Shown piece after piece: positions 1 through 7,216 of a DNA stretch of 26,540 nt. Made by a program: the position numbers and the translations under genes. The stretch's first letter is position 1. Each line of letters begins with the position of its first letter. The notes beneath the pieces were generated by a model, which made no database searches, was not told the DNA's origin, and saw only the letters and a program-made list of their open reading frames with translations. The DNA is from Rickettsiales bacterium (GTDB taxonomy: Bacteria; Pseudomonadota; Alphaproteobacteria; Rickettsiales; UBA8987), in contig JAHDHN010000009.1 in the NCBI GenBank assembly GCA_020631295.1, forward strand, positions 1 to 26,540, given 5' to 3'.

Positions 1-1043
1 ACGCATTGATTAAAGAGCTTAAAGATCTTTTTCTCATTACCTGGAATAATTTTAGACGAAAAAATCACCGTATCTTGTGGTGTTAAACGAATGGTTGGAT
101 GTGTACCGTTTGCCATTTTAAACATTTGCGCTCTTGGTTCACCTTGGCAACCCGTTGCAATCACCAACAGCTCATCACGCGAATGTTTGCCCATTTCCTT
201 GTCTGTCAGGAACATATCAATGTCTTTTAGATAGCCAGCATCGCGTGCAAACCCATTAATGCGCTTAAGTGACCATCCGGCCAGCACCACTTTGCGCCCC
301 ACACGCTTGGCCACATTGGCAATGGTCTCTAAGCGTGCTACATTACTGGCAAAGGTGGTAACTACCAACATGCCGCTGCGTTCCTGGCATAATTCTGTGA
401 GTGAGTCGAGCAAGTCGCCCTCTGAGCCTGAGAAACGGTCGTTAAATACATTGGTAGAATCACACACCAAGGCAAGCACGCCGTCTTTCCCTAGCTGCGT
501 GAGTTTATCAATGTCAGAGCTGCGGCCTACTACCGGGTTTGGGTCAAATTTCCAATCACCCGAATGCACTACAGCGCCATGTTCTGTGTGCAGCACAATC
601 GCGTTCATCTCCGGAATGGAGTGGGTGAGTTGTACCATCTCTATATCAAAATCACCCACATTAAAACGGCTGCCTTCTTCTACCTCAATGATCTTAATTT
701 CATCGGTGGCGCCAGCCTCTTTCAGCTTGGCGCGTGCTACAGAAGCCGTGAATGGCGTGGCATAAATAGGGCAGCGAATCTTGTTCCATAAATAACCCAC
801 ACTGCCTATATGATCTTCATGCGCATGGGTCAGCACCAGGCCTTGAATATCCTCATAAATCTCATCCAAAAATGTGAGATCTGGCGCCAGCATATCAATG
901 CCTGGAAAGTAATCATCTGCAAAACCAGCACCCAAATCCACCATCAGCCAGCGGCCATTATGGTGGTAGAGATTCACATTCATGCCAATTTCATTGGTGC
1001 CGCCTAAGGGCAGGAAAACGAGGTCGTTTGATTGTATTTTCAT
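1..1043 (-). CDS. rnj: Ribonuclease J, 3' end cut by the window edge
   Basis: Metallo-beta-lactamase/beta-CASP ribonuclease, expected to act in the cytoplasm on mRNA decay and RNA 5'-end processing. About 347 residues are present, out of the usual roughly 550; the C-terminal part lies outside the window. Read from ATG at 1043, the protein begins MKIQSNDLVFLPLGGTNEIG, the typical RNase J opening. The zinc-binding motif HAHEDHIG is at residues 73-80. Further in are the family segments VHSGDWKFDP and CDSTN, then FSSKIIPGNE near the edge, which belongs to the beta-CASP region. A weak Shine-Dalgarno-like TTGGA precedes the start by a few bases. The gene follows the lgt-midA-DUF1905 group on the same strand, but a 199-bp gap with a palindromic element and its own promoter-like sequence suggests independent transcription. 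Identity is secure from the motifs. Confidence 0.95.
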   Translation of the reverse strand, partial: MKIQSNDLVFLPLGGTNEIGMNVNLYHHNGRWLMVDLGAGFADDYFPGIDMLAPDLTFLDEIYEDIQGLVLTHAHEDHIGSVGYLWNKIRCPIYATPFTASVARAKLKEAGATDEIKIIEVEEGSRFNVGDFDIEMVQLTHSIPEMNAIVLHTEHGAVVHSGDWKFDPNPVVGRSSDIDKLTQLGKDGVLALVCDSTNVFNDRFSGSEGDLLDSLTELCQERSGMLVVTTFASNVARLETIANVAKRVGRKVVLAGWSLKRINGFARDAGYLKDIDMFLTDKEMGKHSRDELLVIATGCQGEPRAQMFKMANGTHPTIRLTPQDTVIFSSKIIPGNEKKIFKLFNQC

Positions 1044-1058
1044 AATTCCAACTGTTAT

Positions 1059-1087
1059 ATTCTAATGGTTGCGGCCTTGTACTGCAA
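1059..1087 (-). promoter_or_regulatory. Putative sigma70-type promoter of rnj
   Basis: On the minus strand TTGCAG (1082-1087) and TAGAAT (1059-1064) are separated by 17 bases. The predicted transcript would start about 10 bases before the rnj ATG at 1043. Recognised by eye only. Confidence 0.4.
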
Positions 1088-1138
1088 AGCATAAGAGAAT
1101 ACTAGGGTGAATCTTGATTGCTAACATAATGTTTGTAT

Positions 1139-1229
1139 CCCCGGACAAGCGCTAGCGCAGATCCGGGGTCCAGGGCGAAACGGATAGAATGTGCTTGTTA
1201 ATCCTGGATCCCGGGTCTGCGCCCGGGAT
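1139..1229. repeat. Palindromic intergenic element with two GC-rich hairpins
   Basis: Hairpin 1 is CCCCGGA (1139-1145) with TCCGGGG (1162-1168); its loop contains the self-complementary GCGCTAGCGC. Hairpin 2 is ATCCCGGG (1208-1215) with CCCGGGAT (1222-1229) around a 6-base loop. Between them TCCAGG and CCTGGA form a further inverted pair. The element fills most of the gap between the DUF1905 gene and rnj. Hairpin 2 begins 13 bases beyond the DUF1905 stop, so it may act as a 3'-end stabiliser or terminator, but no T-run follows it. Elements of this look are common between genes in alphaproteobacteria. Confidence 0.7.
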
Positions 1230-1242
1230 TTCAAAAGCTGTA

Positions 1243-1551
1243 TCAAATAGCCCGCAAGGTAACGCTAACCTCATCATCCACAGCTATTTGCTCCGCATCG
1301 CGCACCTGCTTTTTAATGGGTAGCAAATAGCAATTTATTTCCTTGTCGGGAAACACAGAGGTACGCCATGTGCTGTTGCCAATGCTCACTTCCACAGGCA
1401 CGGAGCCCCAACCTCTTTTGGCAACATTTGGTGCAAAAAATTTGATGCTAGCCGATTCTTTTTCTGGCACGGTGATAAAATGCCAGCTGGCCTTAGCGCC
1501 AGAATAGAGCCACATGGTGGCCGTGAATTCGTATATATTTGGGTTTTCCAT
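1243..1551 (-). CDS. DUF1905-family small protein
   Basis: A 102-aa protein beginning MENPNIYEFTATMWLYSGAK. The pattern of an N-terminal beta strand, then WHFITVPE, KRGWGSVPVEVSIG, TWRTSVFP and a C-terminal DEVSVTLRAI fits the DUF1905 fold, a small beta-barrel-like domain of unknown function found alone or fused to YdeI-type domains. The ATG at 1551 was chosen because GGAGGTGGG lies just upstream inside midA and because a longer reading would run far into midA. The start is one base after the midA stop, so translational coupling is likely. It is the last gene of the lgt-midA group. Function is unknown. Confidence 0.75.
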   Translation of the reverse strand: MENPNIYEFTATMWLYSGAKASWHFITVPEKESASIKFFAPNVAKRGWGSVPVEVSIGNSTWRTSVFPDKEINCYLLPIKKQVRDAEQIAVDDEVSVTLRAI

Positions 1552-1552
1552 T

Positions 1553-2572
1553 TTATCCCACCTCCAGCGCTTTAAACAAAGTGCCCATATGCTCCTCGCC
1601 CACCAGGCGGGCAGTGGCTTGCTGAATGGCATGTTGCGTGCGGATGTCTTTATTTTGGCAGAGCTGTTCTGTGCGCAGGAAAATACCATAGCGCTCTAAG
1701 AACGCTGCTTGCGTGCTGATGCTTGTGGGCAGTGGTAAGAGTGTGTCTGCAGCTGCAGAAAAATCCACATAGGCTGTAATGTCAGCCTCGCCAATATGGG
1801 TAAGCGGAGAGATATAGCGATGCTTATAGAGCGCTTGTAGTGTATCTTTCCCTGTTTCATTTTCGGCTGTTTCATAGCCGTAATCTATGAATAATGCTTT
1901 GCCGCCATGCTGGGTGATATGTGTGCAGATATCTTGTAGGAATATCTCTCGCATAGGAGATGTTTCATGCCATGTATTGTTAGTTAACTCTTTAAGTTCA
2001 TCTATTTCTTCAACATATTGATTTCTATAATTTAATTTACTATCATTAATATCAATAAATCGTTCTTTCCACGCGCCATTTTCTTGCAGAAATTGCTTAA
2101 TAGGAAACACATCCAAGAACTCATTTCCAATATGAATCATGGGCATAGTGGGAAGTGTTTTTGTGCTCTCATGCCATATAATATTTTCATGCAGAATCTG
2201 CGCTTTTTGTTCTGCGCGTAAATGCCGGTTGCGCTCCATCAAATGCAGCTCCATTGCCTGGAGCATCTCTGGCACTAGCGCAATAATGCGCAGCATATCT
2301 TTCATTAAACTGCCGCGCCCGGGACCATATTCCACAAGTGCAAATGCAGCAGGCTTACCCAGCTTTTGCCACTGCTCCACCGCCCAAAGCCCAATACATT
2401 CACCAAATATCTGTGAGATCTCTGGCGCAGTAATAAAATCCGCCTCAGCGCCAATGGCCGGCGCCTTGCTATAATAGCCATGTTCTGGATGTTGCAGCGC
2501 CAGCTCCATAAAGCGGTCTATCGGCATCGGGCCATGCTGCGCAATCTCTTCTTTAATCAGAGTTTCAAGCAT
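1553..2572 (-). CDS. midA: MidA/NDUFAF7-type SAM-dependent protein methyltransferase
   Basis: 339 aa, typical for the family. The N-terminal MLETLIKEEIAQHGPMPIDR and HPEHGYYSK are hallmark segments, followed by DFITAPEISQIFGE and the SAM-binding motif EYGPGRGSLM at residues 81-90. Later family features include IGNEFLDVFPIKQ and LFIDYGYE. The mitochondrial homologue NDUFAF7 methylates an arginine of complex I subunit NDUFS2. The bacterial proteins are assigned to the same family, and a role in respiratory complex assembly is inferred from that. The start overlaps the end of lgt by 8 bases, and the stop is one base from the next gene. The lgt-midA pairing is common in alphaproteobacteria; the laccase-domain gene often found next is missing here and a DUF1905 gene takes its place. 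Confidence 0.9.
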   Translation of the reverse strand: MLETLIKEEIAQHGPMPIDRFMELALQHPEHGYYSKAPAIGAEADFITAPEISQIFGECIGLWAVEQWQKLGKPAAFALVEYGPGRGSLMKDMLRIIALVPEMLQAMELHLMERNRHLRAEQKAQILHENIIWHESTKTLPTMPMIHIGNEFLDVFPIKQFLQENGAWKERFIDINDSKLNYRNQYVEEIDELKELTNNTWHETSPMREIFLQDICTHITQHGGKALFIDYGYETAENETGKDTLQALYKHRYISPLTHIGEADITAYVDFSAAADTLLPLPTSISTQAAFLERYGIFLRTEQLCQNKDIRTQHAIQQATARLVGEEHMGTLFKALEVG

Positions 2573-3344
2573 GGCTGTGGCGGTATATCAGATACAAGCC
2601 AGCCAGCATCATAGGAATGCAGAGCAATTGGCCCATGGTAACAATGTCAAACAACACGCCCAGCTGCGGGTCTGGTGCGCGCACATATTCTACCAAAAAG
2701 CGCAAAATCCCATAGCCCAGCAAGAAACAGCCAGCAATGCGCCCGCCTGCTGCGCGCAAATTGGTGCAGCGATATAGGAAATATAGCAGTAAAAAGAGCA
2801 ATAAGCCTTCGGTTGCGGCTTCATAAAGCTGGCTTGGATGGCGGGCAATGCTATCCCCATAAAACACCACACCTAGGGCGCTTTCTGTGGCGCGTCCCAC
2901 CAGCTCACCATTGATAAAATTAGCAATGCGGCCAAAAAACAGACCAATCGGCGCGGCTACAGCAATCACATCCATCAATTTCAGATAGGGCAGTGCATAT
3001 TTCCGTGCGAGCAGCCACAGGCCAACCGCAGCGCCAATCATCCCGCCATGGAAGGACATGCCGCCATGCCACACATATAGCGCCTCAATAGGGTGCTGCA
3101 GGTAATAGCCAATATCGTAAAACAACACATAGCCCAGCCTGCCACCTAGAATCACGCCCAGTACGGCATAGCTCAGCATGGCCTCATAGGCTTTTTGCGT
3201 TAACACTTCCGGCGCATGGCGTTTCCACAGATGTTTGATCAGCTGCAAGCCAAGCAAAAAGCCAGCAATATAAGCCAGCGCATACCAACGGATGGCCAGC
3301 GGGCCAAGCTGCAGCGCAATTGGGTCAAAATAAGGCAGTTCCAT
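2565..3344 (-). CDS. lgt: Prolipoprotein diacylglyceryl transferase
   Basis: Inner-membrane enzyme that moves diacylglycerol from phosphatidylglycerol onto the lipobox cysteine of prolipoproteins, the first step of lipoprotein maturation. From the ATG at 3344 it has 259 residues. It is strongly hydrophobic, with several membrane helices. Family motifs are PIALQLGPLAIRWYAL near the N-terminus, HGGMSFHGG at about 93-101, the signature GRIANFINGELVGR at about 138-151, and RHPSQLYEA at about 158-166. A TTG at 3353 would add three residues; ATG is preferred because it gives the usual N-terminus, though neither start has a strong ribosome site. It leads the minus-strand group lgt-midA-DUF1905 and diverges from ubiK. 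Confidence 0.95.
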   Translation of the reverse strand: MELPYFDPIALQLGPLAIRWYALAYIAGFLLGLQLIKHLWKRHAPEVLTQKAYEAMLSYAVLGVILGGRLGYVLFYDIGYYLQHPIEALYVWHGGMSFHGGMIGAAVGLWLLARKYALPYLKLMDVIAVAAPIGLFFGRIANFINGELVGRATESALGVVFYGDSIARHPSQLYEAATEGLLLFLLLYFLYRCTNLRAAGGRIAGCFLLGYGILRFLVEYVRAPDPQLGVLFDIVTMGQLLCIPMMLAGLYLIYRHSHA

Positions 3345-3403
3345 GCTGGACAATTAATACCAATCTGCGCATAGTGATAGCGTTTTTTGGAGGGCTTTGG
3401 ATA

Positions 3404-3679
3404 ATGAGCAAAGGGTTTGATGAATTGGGCAATATCGCCAAGGATGTGTTTGGTAGCTTAAGCAGCGCTGGCAAAGAGGTGGAAGGCGTGATGAAAGACA
3501 AGCTGGAGCGCTTGATTCTGCAGCTTGATCTGATTCCGCGGGATGAATATGAATCACTAAAAGCGCGTGTGGCGAGCTTAGAGGCCGAGCTTGCTGCTCT
3601 AAAGTCAGCAAAAAAGCCCGCTGCAAAAAAAGCAGCGCCTAAAAAGGCCGCAAAGAAACCGGCTGCGAAGAAGAAATAG
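3404..3679 (+). CDS. ubiK: UbiK/BMFP-family accessory factor with Lys/Ala-rich tail
   Basis: 91 aa. The central segment KLERLILQLDLIPRDEYESL followed by a heptad-like KARVASLEAELAAL is the BMFP (YqiC/UbiK) signature: an amphipathic helix and a trimeric coiled coil. In gammaproteobacteria UbiK assists ubiquinone biosynthesis and associates with lipid; the same role is inferred here. The last 22 or so residues are almost only Lys, Ala and Pro (KKPAAKKAAPKKAAKKPAAK), a histone-like tail that could bind nucleic acid or acidic membrane. The ATG at 3404 was chosen because GGAGGG lies about 10 bases upstream; an in-frame extension to 3320 would overlap lgt and adds an unrelated N-terminus. proC follows after 9 bases. 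Confidence 0.85.
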   Translation: MSKGFDELGNIAKDVFGSLSSAGKEVEGVMKDKLERLILQLDLIPRDEYESLKARVASLEAELAALKSAKKPAAKKAAPKKAAKKPAAKKK

Positions 3680-3688
3680 GGCGAATCT

Positions 3689-4477
3689 ATGGCGTTTTCT
3701 CATGCCGTGTTTATTGGGTGTGGCAATATGGGCGGTGCCTTGCTGCAATGTTGGCAAGCGGCCCATTCTTTTGATGCCGTAACGGTGGTGGATCCAGCCT
3801 TGATGGAGATAAAAGGCGCACGCACGGTTGCCTCTGCTGCAGAAGTGGAGTGGGACGCGGTGGATATTGTTATCATCGCCATCAAGCCGCAATTATGCGA
3901 TGCGGTGCTGCCGGATTATGCGCAATATGTGCCAAAGAACGCTATTATTCTCAGCATTGTGGCAGGTAAAGAATCTGCCTATTTTCAAGTATTCTTTCCA
4001 ACGCAGCGCATTGTGCGCGTAATGCCCAATCTGCCAGCCATGGTAGGACAAGGCATGCAAGGTGCGTTTGCAGAGGGGCTCAGTGGAACAGAAAAAACAG
4101 CCATTGATGGGTTGTTGCAGGCTGCCGGTAAGGGTGTGTGGCTTGCCGATGAATCACAGATGCATGCGCTCACCGCCACCAGCGGTAGCGGCCCGGCCTA
4201 TGTATTTTACCTGATGGATGAAATGGTGCAGGCGGCCCAACAAGCAGGGCTGGATAAAAAAAGCGCCACCACTTTGGTGTTGCAAACCTTTTTAGGCAGC
4301 GCAGCCTATGCATTGGAGAGCACAGAAAGCTTAGAGACATTGCGCCAGAATGTGACCAGCAAGGGCGGCACCACGCAGGCTGGGCTTGAGGTGTTGATGC
4401 AAGAAGAAGGCAGTATCCATGATCTTTTAGAGCGCACCATCGCTGCTGCCAAGGACCGCTCTGAAGAGTTGGTGTAG
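3689..4477 (+). CDS. proC: Pyrroline-5-carboxylate reductase
   Basis: 262 aa, standard for ProC, the NAD(P)H-dependent last step of proline synthesis. The Rossmann motif is IGCGNMGGAL at residues 9-18. DIVIIAIKPQ, RVMPNLPAMVGQG, the catalytic-region LTATSGSGPAY and VTSKGGTTQAGLEVL in the C-terminal dimerisation domain all match the family. The start is preceded by an AGGG-containing site, 9 bases after ubiK, so the two are probably co-transcribed. After the stop comes a long palindromic element. Identity is certain. Confidence 0.96.
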   Translation: MAFSHAVFIGCGNMGGALLQCWQAAHSFDAVTVVDPALMEIKGARTVASAAEVEWDAVDIVIIAIKPQLCDAVLPDYAQYVPKNAIILSIVAGKESAYFQVFFPTQRIVRVMPNLPAMVGQGMQGAFAEGLSGTEKTAIDGLLQAAGKGVWLADESQMHALTATSGSGPAYVFYLMDEMVQAAQQAGLDKKSATTLVLQTFLGSAAYALESTESLETLRQNVTSKGGTTQAGLEVLMQEEGSIHDLLERTIAAAKDRSEELV

Positions 4478-4507
4478 TGTATATTATCATTCCTAATGCC
4501 GCATAGC

Positions 4508-4592
4508 CGTCATTCCATGGTTTATCCATGGAATCTCCCAATAAGGGCACGGCAATTGGTGGGAGATCCCACGAACAAGTCGTGGGATGACG
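4508..4592. repeat. 85-bp palindromic intergenic element
   Basis: The ends are CGTCATTCC (4508-4516) and GGGATGACG (4584-4592), an inverted pair with one mismatch. Inside are a perfect 9-bp hairpin ATTCCATGG/CCATGGAAT (4512-4520 and 4526-4534) with loop TTTAT, an 8-bp pair ATCTCCCA/TGGGAGAT (4533-4540 and 4560-4567), and a perfect 9-bp hairpin ATCCCACGA/TCGTGGGAT (4566-4574 and 4580-4588) with loop ACAAG. It lies between proC and mreB. Both loops resemble those of the elements at 5789 and 8518. It could also serve as the 3' end of the ubiK-proC transcript. Confidence 0.8.
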
Positions 4593-4596
4593 TGGT

Positions 4597-4616
4597 AATG
4601 ATTAAGTAGAATCATT
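4597..4616. other. Perfect 7-bp stem-loop upstream of mreB
   Basis: AATGATT (4597-4603) and AATCATT (4610-4616) pair around a 6-base loop. It directly follows the palindromic element and precedes the presumed mreB promoter. It may be an operator or part of the repeat; nothing further supports either. Confidence 0.35.
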
Positions 4617-4648
4617 GTGGCGGTGTTATATTAGAGTGTTATAAATCC

Positions 4649-4676
4649 TTGCCCTTTTGGTTGTGAGTGCTAATAG
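4649..4676 (+). promoter_or_regulatory. Putative mreB promoter
   Basis: TTGCCC (4649-4654) and TAATAG (4671-4676) are separated by 16 bases, giving a leader of about 30 bases that contains the AGAGGT ribosome site before the ATG at 4712. A second candidate (TTGTGG with TATAAA, spacing 19) lies about 30 bases upstream. Confidence 0.35.
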
Positions 4677-4711
4677 CGTAAAACTCCGCATGAAAAAATA
4701 GAGGTAAGCGC

Positions 4712-5752
4712 ATGTTTTCAAAGTTTTTTGGTATGTTTTCCACCGATATGGCCATTGATTTGGGTACGGCCAACACGCTTGTATATGTAAAAGGGGAGGG
4801 CATTGTGCTGAATGAGCCTTCTGTGGTGGCGCTTATTAATAGCCAAGGCACGCAGGTGCCTTATGCGTTTGGTAATGAAGCAAAGATGATGCTGGGCCGC
4901 ACACCGAAGGATATTACGGCTTCCCGTCCACTAAAAGACGGTGTGATTGCCGATTTTAAAGGCGCTGAAGAAATGATTAAGCATTTCATCCGCACCGTGC
5001 ATAACCGCAAAAGTTTTACTGGCCCATTGATTGTGATCTGTGTGCCATCTGGCTCTACGCCGGTGGAGCGCCGCGCGATTCAGGATGCAGCTGAATCTGC
5101 CGGTGCGCGTGAAGTGTTTTTGATTGAAGAGCCTATGGCAGCGGCCATTGGTGCAGGCTTGCCTGTGACCGAGCCTACGGGTTCAATGATTGTAGATATT
5201 GGTGGTGGTACCACGGAAATTGCGGTGCTGTCTCTGGGTGGTATTGTGCATGCGCAATCCACACGTGTAGGTGGTGATACCATGGATCAGGCGATTATAT
5301 CCTATATTCGTAAATACCATAATCTGCTGATTGGTGAATCTACCGCAGAGGAAATCAAGAAAACCATTGGTGCTGCCTGCCCGCCTTCCAAAGGGGATGG
5401 CGAGGAAATGCAGATTAAGGGCCGTGATTTGATCAATGGTGTGCCGAAGGAAATTGTGCTAACGACGCGCCAAATTGCAGAAAGCCTGCAAGAGCCTGTA
5501 TCGCAGATCATTGAATCGGTAAAAGAGGCCCTAGAAAAAACACCGCCTGAACTGTCTTCGGATATTGTGGATAAAGGTATTATCATGTCTGGTGGTGGTG
5601 CGTTGCTGAATGATATTGATACGGTACTTCGCAAAGCAACGGGCTTGCCTGTGTCTGTGGCACCAGATGCGCTTAACTGTGTGGCAAACGGCACCGGCAT
5701 TGCACTGGAAAACCCTAAAGAATTCAAGCACGTACTGTTCAAGCAGGATTAA
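4712..5752 (+). CDS. mreB: Rod shape-determining actin homologue MreB
   Basis: 346 aa, the usual length. Forms cytoplasmic filaments at the inner membrane that direct lateral wall synthesis. The first ten residues (MFSKFFGMFS) form the short amphipathic membrane-binding region. Phosphate-1 motif DLGTANTLVYVKG begins at residue 16, phosphate-2 VDIGGGTTEIAV is at about 161-172, GGDTMDQAI follows, and the adenosine motif IMSGGGALLND is near 301-311. AGAGGT upstream supports the ATG at 4712. Unlike most bacteria, mreC and mreD do not follow: downstream is the convergent murD gene, so mreB looks monocistronic. Confidence 0.97.
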   Translation: MFSKFFGMFSTDMAIDLGTANTLVYVKGEGIVLNEPSVVALINSQGTQVPYAFGNEAKMMLGRTPKDITASRPLKDGVIADFKGAEEMIKHFIRTVHNRKSFTGPLIVICVPSGSTPVERRAIQDAAESAGAREVFLIEEPMAAAIGAGLPVTEPTGSMIVDIGGGTTEIAVLSLGGIVHAQSTRVGGDTMDQAIISYIRKYHNLLIGESTAEEIKKTIGAACPPSKGDGEEMQIKGRDLINGVPKEIVLTTRQIAESLQEPVSQIIESVKEALEKTPPELSSDIVDKGIIMSGGGALLNDIDTVLRKATGLPVSVAPDALNCVANGTGIALENPKEFKHVLFKQD

Positions 5753-5788
5753 GTAAGTATAGTAAGATCGCCTAACAATACATCATCC

Positions 5789-5872
5789 TGTTTCCTACGG
5801 CTTGACCGCAGGATCAAATATAAGAGTTATGCTGTATCACTATTTGACCCTGTGGATAAACCACAGGGAACA
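5789..5872. repeat. 84-bp two-hairpin palindromic element, copy A
   Basis: Hairpin 1 is TCCTACGG (5793-5800)/CCGCAGGA (5806-5813) with loop CTTGA and one mismatch. Hairpin 2 is CCCTGTGG (5848-5855)/CCACAGGG (5861-5868) with loop ATAAA, TTTAT on the other strand. The ends TGTTTCC and GGGAACA are near-inverted. Its reverse complement matches the element at 8518-8636 through both hairpins and flanks. It lies between the convergent mreB and murD genes and could terminate both; a short T-run follows hairpin 2 on the plus strand at 5876-5881. Confidence 0.8.
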
Positions 5873-5902
5873 GCTCTTTTTATAAATTATTAAACGATTT
5901 TA

Positions 5903-7216
5903 CTATAAATAGCCAGACACGGATTTTTTAAACGCATCGCCGCGCGCTTCAAAATTGGGGAATTGGTCAAACGAGGCGCAGGCGGGAGAGAGCAAAATCA
6001 CCGCATTCTTATCATATGTTTTTGCGGCCTTTATGGCGGCGTGTGCAGCAGCCTCTAAGCTTTCATATGTGGAGTGCTCCACGTTATGGGCGCTGAGTAG
6101 CTCTGAAAAATCTGTGGCTGCTTCACCAATCACATAGGCATGTTTGATACGGCTAAATTCTGGCGCAAGGGAGGCAATTCCGCCTTCTTTTGCAACGCCG
6201 CCCACAATCCAGAAAATAGGCTCTGCAAAGCTGCGGAGCGCTTGCTCTGTGGCAATGGCATTGGTGGCTTTGCTGTCATTCACCACTGTAATGTTATTAT
6301 TAATATTGCCGAGACGCTCCAGACGATGTGCTAGCCCTGTGAAGCTCTCAATACCCTCTGCGATCTCTGTTTCGCTCAAGCCAATAGTGGTGCATAATGC
6401 ACTGGCCACAGCAATATTTTGCGCATTATGTGCGCCGGGCAAATAGCGTGTGGGTGTAGCGTCTGCAGCGCTCACGCACATGAGCCTTGCATTGCTGTTA
6501 GCTGCTTCTAATGCTGTTGCAATGGCCTGCGTATAGGCGTCTTCTGTTGCAATAATTTGTGTTTCTGTGGCATGGTCCAGCAGTGCCTTCTTCGCATCTG
6601 CATACTGTTTCATGCTGCCATGCCGATCAATATGGTCCGGCGTTATATTTAACAAGGCTGCATGCTGCACGCTGCTGCGTGCCAGAGGCGCTTGTTCTAA
6701 CAGCCCTTGCGTTTCAGCGTCATACAGCAAATCACATTGATAAGAGGAAAGCTCTAGCACATAAATATCTTGCTTAGTAGTGGCCAGCGTGGCAGCAGCA
6801 GTACCAATATTGCCGCCCACACTCACTGATTTCCCGGCCTCTTTTAAGATATGATAGGTCAGTGCCGTGGTGGTGGATTTTCCGTTTGTGCCTGTGATGC
6901 CGATGTAAGTTGCATGTGGTTGCAAGGCTTGCAGCAGGTGAATATCGCAAATGATTGGTATATTATGCTGGCGGGCGAGCTTCACCACCGCATGCGGCGC
7001 AGGGAAATGTAGCGGCACGCCCGGGCTCAGCACCAGATAATCCAGCTTCTCCCAGGGTGCATTTTCTAATGTAACATTTTCACAATCCGGCACCTGTTTT
7101 TCTGGATCATCGTCACACACATACACATCTGCGCCATTATCGCGCAGCAGCAGGCTGGCAGCCACGCCGGCTTTGCCCAAGCCAAATACTAAGCAATGCA
7201 TATCTTTAAATAACAT
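5903..7216 (-). CDS. murD: UDP-N-acetylmuramoylalanine--D-glutamate ligase
   Basis: 437 aa. ATP-dependent cytoplasmic ligase adding D-glutamate to UDP-MurNAc-L-Ala in peptidoglycan precursor synthesis. The N-terminal nucleotide-sugar domain has VFGLGKAGVAAS (residues 10-21) and VLSPGVPL. The ATP loop GITGTNGKSTTT is at 106-117, followed by NDSKATNAIATEQAL and the C-terminal LLSPACASFDQFPNFEARG, all family hallmarks. Its start overlaps the end of the upstream CBS-domain gene by 11 bases, so translation is probably coupled. A second ATG five codons in (MHCLVFGLG) is possible. murD is here apart from a division and cell wall (dcw) cluster, paired with a membrane transporter-type gene. Confidence 0.96.
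   Translation of the reverse strand: MLFKDMHCLVFGLGKAGVAASLLLRDNGADVYVCDDDPEKQVPDCENVTLENAPWEKLDYLVLSPGVPLHFPAPHAVVKLARQHNIPIICDIHLLQALQPHATYIGITGTNGKSTTTALTYHILKEAGKSVSVGGNIGTAAATLATTKQDIYVLELSSYQCDLLYDAETQGLLEQAPLARSSVQHAALLNITPDHIDRHGSMKQYADAKKALLDHATETQIIATEDAYTQAIATALEAANSNARLMCVSAADATPTRYLPGAHNAQNIAVASALCTTIGLSETEIAEGIESFTGLAHRLERLGNINNNITVVNDSKATNAIATEQALRSFAEPIFWIVGGVAKEGGIASLAPEFSRIKHAYVIGEAATDFSELLSAHNVEHSTYESLEAAAHAAIKAAKTYDKNAVILLSPACASFDQFPNFEARGDAFKKSVSGYL

Noticed and set aside
259..765. 168-codon open frame on the plus strand inside rnj
   Set aside because: Antisense to clear ribonuclease J motifs, and its composition looks like a translated complement.
4508..4592. Cloverleaf-like folding as a tRNA gene
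   Set aside because: Three stems can be drawn but they share bases, there is no anticodon arm or T-loop sequence, and related copies show a two-hairpin repeat.
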